DNA from: Petralouisia muris
Lineage (GTDB): Bacteria; Bacillota; Clostridia; Lachnospirales; Lachnospiraceae
Assembly: GCF_004793545.1 (NCBI RefSeq)
Contig: NZ_SRYA01000005.1
Location: forward strand, 1 to 64,000
DNA: 64,000 nt
Reading direction: 5' to 3'
In this document: positions 16,766-25,378 of the stretch, in pieces
Position numbering within the stretch: the first letter of the stretch is position 1
Layout of the letters: every line of letters starts with the position of its first letter
Made by a program: the position numbers and the translations under genes
The notes under the pieces: model-generated
Told to the model about the DNA's origin: nothing
Database searches by the model: none
Seen by the model: the letters and a program-made list of their open reading frames with translations, nothing else

Positions 16766-17563
16766 ATGGACGAAGCATATATTTCATATAAAAAAATTGC
16801 ATCTGAATTGAACATAAAGCCGGGACAAAATGTGTATCTTTCTTCTGATATTCTGGCCCTTGCCTGGACTGCCGGGCAAAATGGAGAAACCTTTGAGGCC
16901 GAGGAACTGATTGACAGTTTTCAGCGTCAGATAACGGCAGACGGGACGCTTATCATCCCTTCCTTTCACTTTGATTTTAGCAATAAGGGAAGCTACGATT
17001 ACCGAAAGACCCCTTCCTCTTCGGGAGCATTGGGAAATGCGGCATTGAAGCGGAATGATTTCAGGCGCACGAAGCATCCCATGCATTCATTTTGTGTCTG
17101 GGGAAAGGGACAGGAAATTTTGTGTGAAATGGAGAATCTGAATTCTTTCGGAGAAGATTCCCCTTTTGCATGGATGCATGAAAATCATGCCATACAGGTG
17201 TTGGTGGGAACGGATTATCAGCGCAGCATGACATTTGTCCATTATGTGGAGTACATGGCGGATGTGCCCTACCGTTTTCCTAAGGAATTCACGGGAACCT
17301 ATGTGGAGGAAAGCGGAAGGGAGACACAGCGGACTTATCAGTATCCGGCCAGAAAACTGGAACTTGGAAGCATTGAGAAGTTTAACCGTATCGGCAGGAA
17401 GTTAGAAGAACAAGGAACGGCTGAATGTTATGAGATTAACGGCGTTCCTGTGAAGAAAGTTATGCTGGCCGAAAGTTATCCAATTATTTATGAGGATGCA
17501 AAATACAATATGTGCCGGAATTTATATGATTTTAACAGAGAGCGGGAATGGATTTGGCAGTAG
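16766..17563 (+). CDS. AAC(3)-fold N-acyltransferase, likely nonulosonate-modifying
   Basis: A 265-residue member of the aminoglycoside 3-N-acetyltransferase superfamily (PF02522): GTLIIPSFHF, SSSGALGNAALKR and the conserved RTKHPMHSFCVWGKG around residue 95-108. Family members act as antibiotic acetyltransferases, but many sit in flagellar or polysaccharide loci, as in C. jejuni Cj1296/Cj1297, where resistance is not the role. Beside an adenylation enzyme and carrier protein, it is best read as the enzyme that moves the acyl group from the carrier to an amino group of the sugar (inference). ATG 16766 follows TAAGGAG. Confidence 0.8.
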   Translation: MDEAYISYKKIASELNIKPGQNVYLSSDILALAWTAGQNGETFEAEELIDSFQRQITADGTLIIPSFHFDFSNKGSYDYRKTPSSSGALGNAALKRNDFRRTKHPMHSFCVWGKGQEILCEMENLNSFGEDSPFAWMHENHAIQVLVGTDYQRSMTFVHYVEYMADVPYRFPKEFTGTYVEESGRETQRTYQYPARKLELGSIEKFNRIGRKLEEQGTAECYEINGVPVKKVMLAESYPIIYEDAKYNMCRNLYDFNREREWIWQ

Positions 17564-17603
17564 GGATTTATCTGTTAAAAGGAATTAAGTGGAGGAAGAG
17601 AAG

Positions 17604-18317
17604 ATGGAGGAAGGAACAAAGAAAAATTCCAGGGCTTGGTCGGAGATTTACCGGACGACTGCTTTTGGGAATGCATATCCTACGGATGGATTAGTCAGTA
17701 TCTACCATCATTTTATAAAAAAAGAATTGAAAGGCGCAGGGCATCCGCTGAAAGTACTGGATTTTGCATGCAGCCATGGGGCAAATGCAAAATTTTTTGC
17801 CAATCTGGGATTTGATGTCTATGGCATTGATATTTCAAAAGAGGCCATTGATTTCTGTATTCAGGAACAGGGATTTGGACCGGAACAATTTGTGGCCTGT
17901 GATATTTTAAACGAGGAACGGCCTGTGAAGGAGATGTTCGGAACCTTTGATTTGATCATTGCATCGGAATGTCTTTATTATTTTGCTGAAAAAGACTTAC
18001 AAAGGCTGCTGCAGGAATTTCAGGATTGTATGAAGGATGGGGCGGTTTTTTATGGGAATATGCATACCTGGAATCATCAACTGTATCGGAATTACAGGCA
18101 GACAAATAGAAATGAAGAAGGGCTGACAGAGATACCGGAATCTGGAACGGCAGGGCTTCCTCTGGGAGTGCGTATTGTGGAAAACAAAGAGGAAATGAGA
18201 AAGCTGTTTGGGGTATTTCAGGAGAAAGCCATTGTCCGATCTGTATTGGAACTGGAATCAGAAAATGAAACGCTGCATTTTATTGGGAAGAAAACAGAGA
18301 TATTGCAAGAGGGATAG
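17604..18317 (+). CDS. SAM-dependent methyltransferase
   Basis: 237 residues from ATG 17604, which has GGAGG 8 bases upstream; an in-frame GTG at 17589 with AAGGAA is an alternative. Class I methyltransferase: KVLDFACSHGANAKFF binds SAM, then VYGIDISKEAI and FDLIIASECLYYF. The substrate is unknown. It is distinct in sequence from the methyltransferase at 12919 and from the C-terminal domain at 21070-22236, so the island encodes three methyltransferase domains. Two of them could serve two O-methylations of a glyceroyl-like group (inference). pseF begins 2 bases after its stop codon. Confidence 0.82.
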   Translation: MEEGTKKNSRAWSEIYRTTAFGNAYPTDGLVSIYHHFIKKELKGAGHPLKVLDFACSHGANAKFFANLGFDVYGIDISKEAIDFCIQEQGFGPEQFVACDILNEERPVKEMFGTFDLIIASECLYYFAEKDLQRLLQEFQDCMKDGAVFYGNMHTWNHQLYRNYRQTNRNEEGLTEIPESGTAGLPLGVRIVENKEEMRKLFGVFQEKAIVRSVLELESENETLHFIGKKTEILQEG

Positions 18318-18319
18318 AG

Positions 18320-19033
18320 ATGGAGAAAAAGAGATTGGCAATTATTACAGCCAGAGGAGGAAGTAAACGCATACCGGGGAAAAATATCCGGGAATTCTGC
18401 GGCAGGCCCATGATTGCCTATTCCATTGAGGCGGCTATAGAAAGCAGGATTTTTACAGAAGTTATGGTGTCTACAGACAGTGTAAAGATTGCGGAAACTG
18501 CGAAAAAATACGGGGCAAAGGTTCCTTTTATGAGAAGCCGGGAAAATTCCAATGATTATGCAGCCACTTCGGATGTGATTCTGGAAGTGCTTAAGAATTA
18601 CAGAATGCTGAAGCAGGAATTTGATTGTTTTTGCTGTATCTATCCCACAGCGCCCTTTCTGACGCCGGAAAGGCTGAAAGAAGCCATGCAGCTTATGGAA
18701 GAGCATCATCCTTCCGCGGTTTTGCCGGTGGTTGCTTATTCCTATCCTCCCCAGCGGTGTTTTATTATGGGAAAGGACAATCGGCTGGAATATAAATATC
18801 CGGAATATATCCGAGCCCGTTCCCAGGATTTGGAAAAGCAGTATCATGACGCCGGGCAGTTTTATATTTACCAGAGTGAAGAATATCTCAGGAAGAAAGG
18901 CATGATTGCAGAGAATATAATGCCTCTGGTTTTATCAGAACTGGAGGTGCAGGATATAGATAATGAGGAAGACTGGAAGCTGGCAGAATTGAAGTATCTG
19001 TTGGTGAAAGGGAAGGAGAATTTTGGTGAATAA
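18320..19033 (+). CDS. pseF: Pseudaminic acid cytidylyltransferase
   Basis: Activates pseudaminic acid with CTP to CMP-Pse, the donor for the Maf transferase. Acylneuraminate cytidylyltransferase family: AIITARGGSKRIPGKNIREF near the N-terminus binds CTP; CIYPTAPFLTPERL and QYHDAGQFYIY are typical of the PseF branch. The length of 237 residues is normal. ATG 18320 has AAGAGGGATAGAG before it. Its 3' end overlaps the next gene by 8 bases. The sequence alone separates PseF from legionaminate or sialate synthetases only moderately well; the surrounding pseB/C/G/H/I genes decide it. Confidence 0.9.
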   Translation: MEKKRLAIITARGGSKRIPGKNIREFCGRPMIAYSIEAAIESRIFTEVMVSTDSVKIAETAKKYGAKVPFMRSRENSNDYAATSDVILEVLKNYRMLKQEFDCFCCIYPTAPFLTPERLKEAMQLMEEHHPSAVLPVVAYSYPPQRCFIMGKDNRLEYKYPEYIRARSQDLEKQYHDAGQFYIYQSEEYLRKKGMIAENIMPLVLSELEVQDIDNEEDWKLAELKYLLVKGKENFGE

Positions 19034-21047
19034 GAAGATAGAAACGCTGATAGAAAGAGAACAGTGGGAACAGGCATGGAATGCGATTACTGATTATGAA
19101 GCAGTGCAGCCGGAAGATGTGGAAATTAATGTCTATAAGTTTTTGTGCGCTATGTACATTGGGGAATATGAAGCGGCTTTTAGATATGCGAAGACGGCAG
19201 TAAAGGATATGCCTTATTCGCCGGATGCACATTACAATTATGCCTGTGCATGCCAGGCATGTGGAAAATTATATGACGCTTATGAACAGTATGGAGTTGC
19301 TTTGGAGTTGGCTTTTGGAGGTAATTTTTATCAATTTGATGCTTCCCAGCTGGAACAAAGTATTGCAGATTTATTGGAATTGATTCGCTTTGATGCAGAG
19401 GAGGCAAAAGGAGAGGAAGCAAAGGAAAAAAAGCGGCAGGTGGACTATCTGCTAGAAAAAAGCGGTATGAAATGGGAAGTTGGAAGATCGCTTTTTCATA
19501 GCGATTATGAAATAATTTCTTCTGAATATATGGATTATCAGCAGCTGTCAAAATTATACGTTGCACCTGCCTCAGCAGAAGCAGCCTGGTGCATAGAGTG
19601 TGGATATTACAACAAGGCTACCTGTTATTCCAGAGCGGAACTTCAGCGTTCGGAAAGAGAAATTAACAGTTTAGTTATGGAGACGGATAAGGACTTGTTT
19701 TTACCGATTGTGATGCCGGAAAGAGGGTATTTATCTTTTGAAGTGAATGGAAAAAATGCAGTGATTGCGAATAAGCAGCCTTGGCAGTATGTCAATTACC
19801 GTATACCAAAAGGAAAAATTTCCATAGTTTCGGAGAAACAATTTCGCGTTGGATCAGCGATACCGATTGAGCATCATCCAAAAAGAAAACGGTTGGTATT
19901 AAATATTTTTATAGATGGATTGTCCCAAATGATAGTTGGAAGAGAGTTTTCCAAATTGATGCCTCATACATATGATTTTTTTAGAAAAGGAATGTTATGC
20001 ACTAATGCTTATACAGCAGGAGATTGGACATTTCCATCCATTGCCAGCATTGTTACCGGGCAGACAATCGCAAAGCATAAAATGCTCCATTCTAAATTGC
20101 TTAGAAAGTTGGATGGAGACACTCCTATATTGTTTGAGTATTTTAAAGAAGCCGGATATAATACTACGAAAATAGGAGGAAATTGGCGGATTACGCCGAA
20201 TTATGGGTATGCTCGGGGGATAGACCGTACCTTTTATCAGCATCATTATAACGGATATTTTGCGGAAGATATCATATCGGACGCCATAGAACAGATGCAT
20301 TCTATGCGGGAGACCGATCAGTTTATCTGGATGGAAATCGGTGATCTTCATTTGGTGGCTGACGGGATTAATCTTGGTTCCCATATAAGTGAATTTTCTT
20401 TATGGGAAAATCAGCAGGAGCAGAAAAAAATCAATTCAGTCAAGCAGGAATATAGTGCAGCAATGACGGCATATTACAAAAAAGAAATTGAAAAGGTGGA
20501 TCGTAAGCTGGCGTCTTTATACCAGTATATTGAAGACAACTATAAAGATAATGAAATATTAGTGTCGTTGTTCGCGGATCATGGTCAGGGATTTCTGATT
20601 CAGCCTGGACAGGAGTTTTTGAGCCGGGGCCGGAGTAACGTTGCCTTTATGGTTCGAGGCGGCGGAGTGGAAGGTGAAACAGAAGAAATTATATCTACCT
20701 GTGACTATACGCCAATAATGTGTCATATGGCTGGCATACCGTTTTCCTTTGAAAATACAGACGCTCATCTTCCGCTGTGCTTTGGAGGAAATGAAGAGCG
20801 GGAATTTGCCATTACGGAGAGTATTCATGTGGATGATCCATATCAGATAGCATTGAAGGGAAAAGAATTTACCTTTTATTTCACCAGTGAGGAACTTGTG
20901 ACTTCAGAGTGCAGAATTCCGTTGAAAAAATACAATGTAAAGCTGGAAGATGATAAGGGAAATGAATTGGAAAATATGGAGTTGAAGATGCGGTTCACGG
21001 AGTATTGCCTGAAACATATTTCCCCATGTGTGATTTATGACAATTAA
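19026..21047 (+). CDS. TPR plus sulfatase/phosphotransferase-type enzyme
   Basis: 673 residues from GTG 19026 (AAGGAG at 13 to 8 bases upstream). The first 130 or so residues are TPR-like (EQWEQAWNAI; DAHYNYACACQACGKLYDAY). From about 285 an alkaline-phosphatase-superfamily domain follows: NIFIDGLSQ (metal Asp), AGDWTFPSIASIVTG (likely catalytic Thr/Ser), later SLFADHGQGF (metal Asp-His). Such domains hydrolyse or transfer sulfate, phosphoglycerol or phosphoethanolamine. There is no signal peptide or membrane segment, so it should act in the cytoplasm, unlike LTA synthases. A phospho- or sulfo-ester step on the glycan precursor is possible; the APS-kinase-like gene that follows points the same way. 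Confidence 0.75.
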   Translation: MNKKIETLIEREQWEQAWNAITDYEAVQPEDVEINVYKFLCAMYIGEYEAAFRYAKTAVKDMPYSPDAHYNYACACQACGKLYDAYEQYGVALELAFGGNFYQFDASQLEQSIADLLELIRFDAEEAKGEEAKEKKRQVDYLLEKSGMKWEVGRSLFHSDYEIISSEYMDYQQLSKLYVAPASAEAAWCIECGYYNKATCYSRAELQRSEREINSLVMETDKDLFLPIVMPERGYLSFEVNGKNAVIANKQPWQYVNYRIPKGKISIVSEKQFRVGSAIPIEHHPKRKRLVLNIFIDGLSQMIVGREFSKLMPHTYDFFRKGMLCTNAYTAGDWTFPSIASIVTGQTIAKHKMLHSKLLRKLDGDTPILFEYFKEAGYNTTKIGGNWRITPNYGYARGIDRTFYQHHYNGYFAEDIISDAIEQMHSMRETDQFIWMEIGDLHLVADGINLGSHISEFSLWENQQEQKKINSVKQEYSAAMTAYYKKEIEKVDRKLASLYQYIEDNYKDNEILVSLFADHGQGFLIQPGQEFLSRGRSNVAFMVRGGGVEGETEEIISTCDYTPIMCHMAGIPFSFENTDAHLPLCFGGNEEREFAITESIHVDDPYQIALKGKEFTFYFTSEELVTSECRIPLKKYNVKLEDDKGNELENMELKMRFTEYCLKHISPCVIYDN

Positions 21048-21069
21048 ACTGTAGACAGGAGGACAGGCT

Positions 21070-22236
21070 TTGGAAAAAGGTGTGTTATATTGGATTACCG
21101 GGCTTTCCGGTGCAGGGAAAACAACAGTTGGAACAAAATTATATTACGAATTGAGAAAGACATGTCCGGGTTTAGTGATACTGGACGGGGATATTCTGAA
21201 AAAACTGGTGGGGGATTCTCTGGGCTATTCCCGGGAAGAACGCCTGAAACGGGCAAATTATTATTCCCAAATGTGCAAGATTTTGACTGATCAGGGGATC
21301 ACAGTGATTATCTGCACCATTGCCATGTACGATTCCGTCCGGGAATGGAACCGGAAATACATAGAAAAATATGTGGAAGTCTATCTGAAAGTTGACCGGG
21401 AAATCCTGATGAAACGGGATAAAAAAGGACTGTATTCTAGGCAGAGATCTGGAAAAGTTTCTGAAATCGCAGGTCTGGATATTGATGTGGAATATCCGAA
21501 AACGCCGGATGTGGTGATTGAAAACGATGGCTCTGTCTCTGTCCGTGAATGTGTGGAAAAAATTATGGCATATCCGGTAAAGCAAAAAGACACCTTCCGC
21601 CGGGATGTGGATTACTGGAATCACTATTATGCAAAGAAGCTGAAAGAGATTCAATCCCCCAGCGATTTTGCCCAGTCGGTAATTTCCCATTTGGAACCGG
21701 GAAAATCTCTGATTGATTTGGGATGCGGAAATGGCCGTGACAGCCTTTATTTTATGGAACATCATTTGAATGTGACAGGAATTGACGCTTCAGAAGAGGC
21801 GATTTCTCAATTGAATCAGCTCAAATTGGAGAATGGCAATTTTGTCTGTGATGATTTTGTAAGTTCCAAAGCATTATATCAGGTGCAGTATGATTATATT
21901 TACAGCCGCTGGACCATGCATGCAATTTCAGAACAACAGGAGGATGAATTGTTAGAGAACGTGGCGGAGGCGGTAAAAGAGGGCGGATTGTTTTTGATAG
22001 AGGCTCGAAGCATTCAGGATGACTTGTATGGTAAAGGGATGTGCGTGGGAAATAATGCTTTCATTTATCATGAGCATTTCCGAAGGTTTATGGATAAAGA
22101 AATATTTATTCCAAAACTGGAAAATCATGGATTCCGGGTAATATCCCTAGAAGAGGGAGAGAATTATTCAAAAACAGAGACGTCTAATCCTGTGCTGGTG
22201 CGGATTGTTGCGTCCAGGGGGCCGAAGGGAGAATAA
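21070..22236 (+). CDS. APS-kinase-like domain fused to a SAM methyltransferase
   Basis: 388 residues. The start is TTG 21070, with AGGAGG 7 bases upstream and no better alternative. Residues 1 to about 180 are an adenylylsulfate-kinase-type P-loop kinase: ITGLSGAGKTTVG, VILDGDILKKLVGDSLGYSR, then MKRDKKGLYSRQ. Residues from about 195 are a class I methyltransferase: SLIDLGCGNGRDSLYF, VTGIDASEEAI, YDYIYSRWTMHAI. APS kinase makes PAPS for sulfation, but no ATP sulfurylase or sulfotransferase is in the window, so the kinase may phosphorylate another small substrate. The fusion implies kinase and methyltransferase act on the same compound or step. pseC begins 4 bases after its stop. Confidence 0.82.
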   Translation: MEKGVLYWITGLSGAGKTTVGTKLYYELRKTCPGLVILDGDILKKLVGDSLGYSREERLKRANYYSQMCKILTDQGITVIICTIAMYDSVREWNRKYIEKYVEVYLKVDREILMKRDKKGLYSRQRSGKVSEIAGLDIDVEYPKTPDVVIENDGSVSVRECVEKIMAYPVKQKDTFRRDVDYWNHYYAKKLKEIQSPSDFAQSVISHLEPGKSLIDLGCGNGRDSLYFMEHHLNVTGIDASEEAISQLNQLKLENGNFVCDDFVSSKALYQVQYDYIYSRWTMHAISEQQEDELLENVAEAVKEGGLFLIEARSIQDDLYGKGMCVGNNAFIYHEHFRRFMDKEIFIPKLENHGFRVISLEEGENYSKTETSNPVLVRIVASRGPKGE

Positions 22237-22240
22237 GAAC

Positions 22241-23452
22241 ATGGAAAAATTGGCAATTAATGGCGGCTATCCGGTTCGTTCTGGAAAAATATATTATGGA
22301 AGACAGTGGATTGACGAGGAGGATATTCAGGCTGTGTCAGAGGTGCTGAGAAGCAGTTTTATCACCTGCGGGCCGAAGGTGGATGAGATGGAGCGGACTC
22401 TGGAAACTTATACAGGGGCGAAATATGCGGTGGCAGTGTCCAATGGGACGGCGGCTCTTCACTGTGCATGTATGGCAGCGGGCATTGGAGCGGGGGATGA
22501 GGTAATCACAACGCCCCTTACTTTTGCAGCAAGTGCAAATTGTATTCTTTACTGCGGTGCAGTTCCCGTCTTTGCGGATATTAATCCTGAAACCTATAAC
22601 ATTGATCCGGAAAGCATCCGTGCCCATATCACAGAAAAAACAAAAGCGGTGATTGCAGTTGATTTTTCCGGCCAGGCAGTGCAGCATGAAGAAATTCGGG
22701 CGATTTGTGATGAATTTCATTTGGTGTTTATTGAGGACGCGGCCCATGCAATTGCCACAAAATATAAGGGGAGACAGGTGGGGAGCCTTGCAGATTTAAC
22801 CACATTCAGTTTTCATCCGGTAAAAACTATTACAGGAGGAGAAGGGGGCGCTGTGCTGACCAGTCAGGAAAAATTATACCGGAAACTGGCTCTTGCCCGT
22901 ACCCATGGCATTACTCATGAAGCATCCATGATGGAAAATCCTGTTAAGGAGGGCCCATGGCATTACGAACAGATTGCATTGGGATATAATTACCGGATTA
23001 CTGATTTCCAGGCGGCCCTGATTGTAAGCCAGATGAAGAAACTGGATGGCTTTGCGGCCAGAAGAAAAGAGATTGTGAAAAGGTATGATACAGCATTTTC
23101 AGAGCTTTCGGAACTGATTCTTCAGAAAGAAATTCCAGAATCAGATACCTGCAGGCATTTGTATATCATCCGATTAAGGCTGGACAGGCTAAGCTGCAGC
23201 CGAAGGGAATTTTTTGATGCAATGGGGGAAGAGAATGTGCAGTGTCAGGTGCATTATATTCCCGTGTACTGGTTTCCGTATTATCAGCGCCTTGGATATA
23301 AGAAGGGGTTGTGTCCCAACGCAGAAAAGGTTTATGAAGGAATTATGAGCATTCCCATTTATCCGGCTATGACGGATCAGGATGTGGCGGATGTGATTCA
23401 TGCAGTGAGGAAAGTGACGGAGAATTATAAACGTCCGCTGTCGTCTCTGTAA
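22241..23452 (+). CDS. pseC: UDP-4-amino-4,6-dideoxy-AltNAc aminotransferase
   Basis: Second Pse step: transfers an amino group from glutamate to the 4-keto sugar made by PseB, using PLP. DegT/DnrJ/EryC1/StrS family: GAKYAVAVSNGTAALHCAC, DEVITTPLTFAASANCI, EDAAHAIATKYKGR and the PLP lysine in FSFHPVKTITGGEGG (Lys195). The 403-residue length is normal. ATG 22241 was chosen, opening MEKLAINGGYPVR as in PseC proteins; the in-frame GTG 22205 lies inside the previous gene. The downstream gap holds an inverted copy of the dispersed palindromic element. Confidence 0.92.
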   Translation: MEKLAINGGYPVRSGKIYYGRQWIDEEDIQAVSEVLRSSFITCGPKVDEMERTLETYTGAKYAVAVSNGTAALHCACMAAGIGAGDEVITTPLTFAASANCILYCGAVPVFADINPETYNIDPESIRAHITEKTKAVIAVDFSGQAVQHEEIRAICDEFHLVFIEDAAHAIATKYKGRQVGSLADLTTFSFHPVKTITGGEGGAVLTSQEKLYRKLALARTHGITHEASMMENPVKEGPWHYEQIALGYNYRITDFQAALIVSQMKKLDGFAARRKEIVKRYDTAFSELSELILQKEIPESDTCRHLYIIRLRLDRLSCSRREFFDAMGEENVQCQVHYIPVYWFPYYQRLGYKKGLCPNAEKVYEGIMSIPIYPAMTDQDVADVIHAVRKVTENYKRPLSSL

Positions 23453-23520
23453 ATGAAAAATGTTGCAGCAGGCTCCAATCGGTGCAATTTGTTCCAGAAT
23501 TTTGGCAGAGAAAGAGTTTT

Positions 23521-23580
23521 TATACCCGTAAGCCAAATGATTTGCCAACAAGTTTTCGCTATTTCAAAATTTCTTCGTAA
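23521..23580 (-). repeat. Dispersed palindromic element, copy B (inverted)
   Basis: Read on the minus strand, ACTTGTTGGCAAATCATTTG and then GGCTTACGGGTATA match copy A almost base for base. The 11-mer CAAATGATTTG is at 23534-23544. The other arm is more diverged than in copy A. It ends at the ribosome binding site of pseI. Confidence 0.65.
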
Positions 23581-23597
23581 GGAGGGTGTTATACAGG

Positions 23598-24647
23598 ATG
23601 TTTCGGATGTTTGAGAAAATTAATTGCGGCTTGCCTTATTTCATTGCAGAAATAAGTGCAAACCATGCAGGAAAATTAGAAAATGCTTTGGAAATTGTTC
23701 GCAGATCAGCGGCGGCGGGAGCGAATTGCGTAAAGATACAGACCTATACGGCGGATACCCTGACAATTGACTGCGGAAATGAGCATTTTATGATTGATGG
23801 TGGATTATGGGATGGATACAGGCTTTATGATTTGTATCAGGACGCCGGGACTCCTTGGGAATGGCAAGCCCGTATCAAAGAGGAATGTAAAAGGTGCGGA
23901 GTGGATTTTCTGTCAACGCCATTTGATGACACGGCAGTGGATTTTTTAGAGCGGATAGGCTGTGAAGCATACAAAATAGCAAGCTTTGAGTTGGTGGACA
24001 TTCCATTGATCGAATATGCCGCGTCGAAAGGCAAACCAATGATCCTTTCCTGCGGCATGGGCAGCCCGGAGGAAATACAGGATGCCGTAGACTCCTGCCG
24101 AAGAGTTGGAAACAGCCAGATTGTTTTACTGAAATGCTGCAGTGAATATCCTGCAGATTGGGCGGATATGCATTTGGGGAATATTCCGGATATGAAGCGG
24201 CGGTTCGGCGTGGATGTGGGATTGTCGGATCACAGTATGGGAAGTATGGGCGCAGTGGTAGGAGCGGCATTGGGGGCATGTGTGATTGAGAAACATGTTT
24301 GTCTGTCAAGAGACATTAAGAGTCCGGACAGTGCATTCAGTATGGAACTGGATGAGTTTGCCCAAATGGTGCAGGACGTGCAGAATGCAAAATTAATCGC
24401 CCGGGGACCGGACTATGCGTTGTCAGAAAAGGAGAAAAATTCTCTGGTTTTTAGAAGGAGTTTATTTGCGGTTAAGGACATAGCAATTGGCGAAGAACTG
24501 ACCGCACAGAATATTCGCAGTATTCGTCCCGGACAAGGAATAGCGCCAAAATATATGCCTGCACTTGTCGGGAAAAAAAGTAAACGGGCAATTCAAAGAG
24601 GCGAACCAATTACACGGGAAATCCTAGAAGAATTAAGGAATTTTTGA
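23598..24647 (+). CDS. pseI: Pseudaminic acid synthase
   Basis: Condenses 6-deoxy-AltdiNAc with phosphoenolpyruvate to pseudaminic acid. NeuB family TIM barrel: PYFIAEISANHAGKLENAL at the N-terminus, CVKIQTYTADTLT, DFLSTPFDDTAVDFLE, GLSDHSMGSMGAV, EKHVCLSRD. A C-terminal SAF/antifreeze-like domain (SLFAVKDIAIGEELTAQNIR) closes the active site. ATG 23598 is 12 bases behind AAGGAGG (23579-23585); GTG 23586 touches the site and ATG 23607 is a further option. The length of 349 residues is normal. Copy B of the palindromic element ends at the ribosome binding site. Confidence 0.92.
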   Translation: MFRMFEKINCGLPYFIAEISANHAGKLENALEIVRRSAAAGANCVKIQTYTADTLTIDCGNEHFMIDGGLWDGYRLYDLYQDAGTPWEWQARIKEECKRCGVDFLSTPFDDTAVDFLERIGCEAYKIASFELVDIPLIEYAASKGKPMILSCGMGSPEEIQDAVDSCRRVGNSQIVLLKCCSEYPADWADMHLGNIPDMKRRFGVDVGLSDHSMGSMGAVVGAALGACVIEKHVCLSRDIKSPDSAFSMELDEFAQMVQDVQNAKLIARGPDYALSEKEKNSLVFRRSLFAVKDIAIGEELTAQNIRSIRPGQGIAPKYMPALVGKKSKRAIQRGEPITREILEELRNF

Positions 24648-24736
24648 TTCTTCTGAATTAGAAATATAGGAATAGTTTTTAGATGGAATGTAATATTTAG
24701 GTACAATGCGTTATGTCCAAGCCAGGAGGAATGGAA

Positions 24737-25378
24737 ATGGATAATTGCAAGGGGGAAAATAAATTTCACACCTTTGAGGTGTGCAGCGTGAATGCCAGAG
24801 CGTCCAGACTGGAGGCAGAGAGGCTGATTTTGGGTGAAATCACAGAAAAGGATACTCCGCTGATTGTCAAATGGCGCTCAGACCCAAAAGTGTACCGATA
24901 TTTTTTCTCGCCCCATCCATTGACAGCGGAGGAGCATCTGGACTGGTACAAAAATCAGTATTTGCATCAAAATAACCGGGTGGACTGGATAGCAGTAGAG
25001 AAGGTAACAGGAAAGCCTGTCGGCATTTTTGGCATAAAGAGGGAAAAAGTCGGTGATACCGAAACGGAGGTAAGCTATCTTCTTGCGCCAGAATTTCGAG
25101 GAAAAGGGTACGCCGCTGAAGCAGTGGATCGAATTCTGAAATTTGCATCAAAACAATGGCTCTGCCATAGCGCAGTTGCGAGAATTCATGGGGACAATCA
25201 GGAATCCATCAGGTTTATTGGGAACCTTGGATTTGTATGGCTTGAGACAGTAGGAAATTTTGTTACGTATCGGAAAACGCTCGTCAAAAAAGACGATAAG
25301 GGATGGAAGAAAAAAGTTGTCCAGCCTTTCTTTCCCCACCGAAAAGAAAACCGTATGTCCTTCCATCTCCAGCTTTGA
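24737..25378 (+). CDS. pseH: PseH-type N-acetyltransferase (GNAT)
   Basis: Third Pse step: acetyl-CoA-dependent N-acetylation of the 4-amino sugar. RimJ/RimL-type GNAT domain: SRLEAERLILGEITEKDTPL, then WYKNQYLHQNNRVDWIAVE and the CoA-binding LAPEFRGKGYAAEAVDRIL. 213 residues from ATG 24737, with AGGAGGA (24724-24730) at ideal distance; ATG 24713 and 24731 have no proper spacing. The last 30 or so residues after YRKTLVKK look unlike the family and may be read-through into former non-coding sequence. A specific PseH role is supported by the neighbours more than by the fold. Confidence 0.8.
   Translation: MDNCKGENKFHTFEVCSVNARASRLEAERLILGEITEKDTPLIVKWRSDPKVYRYFFSPHPLTAEEHLDWYKNQYLHQNNRVDWIAVEKVTGKPVGIFGIKREKVGDTETEVSYLLAPEFRGKGYAAEAVDRILKFASKQWLCHSAVARIHGDNQESIRFIGNLGFVWLETVGNFVTYRKTLVKKDDKGWKKKVVQPFFPHRKENRMSFHLQL

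Noticed and set aside
16766-17563. Aminoglycoside resistance gene
   Set aside because: The fold fits but the gene lies in a sugar-modification cluster; resistance is not supported by context.
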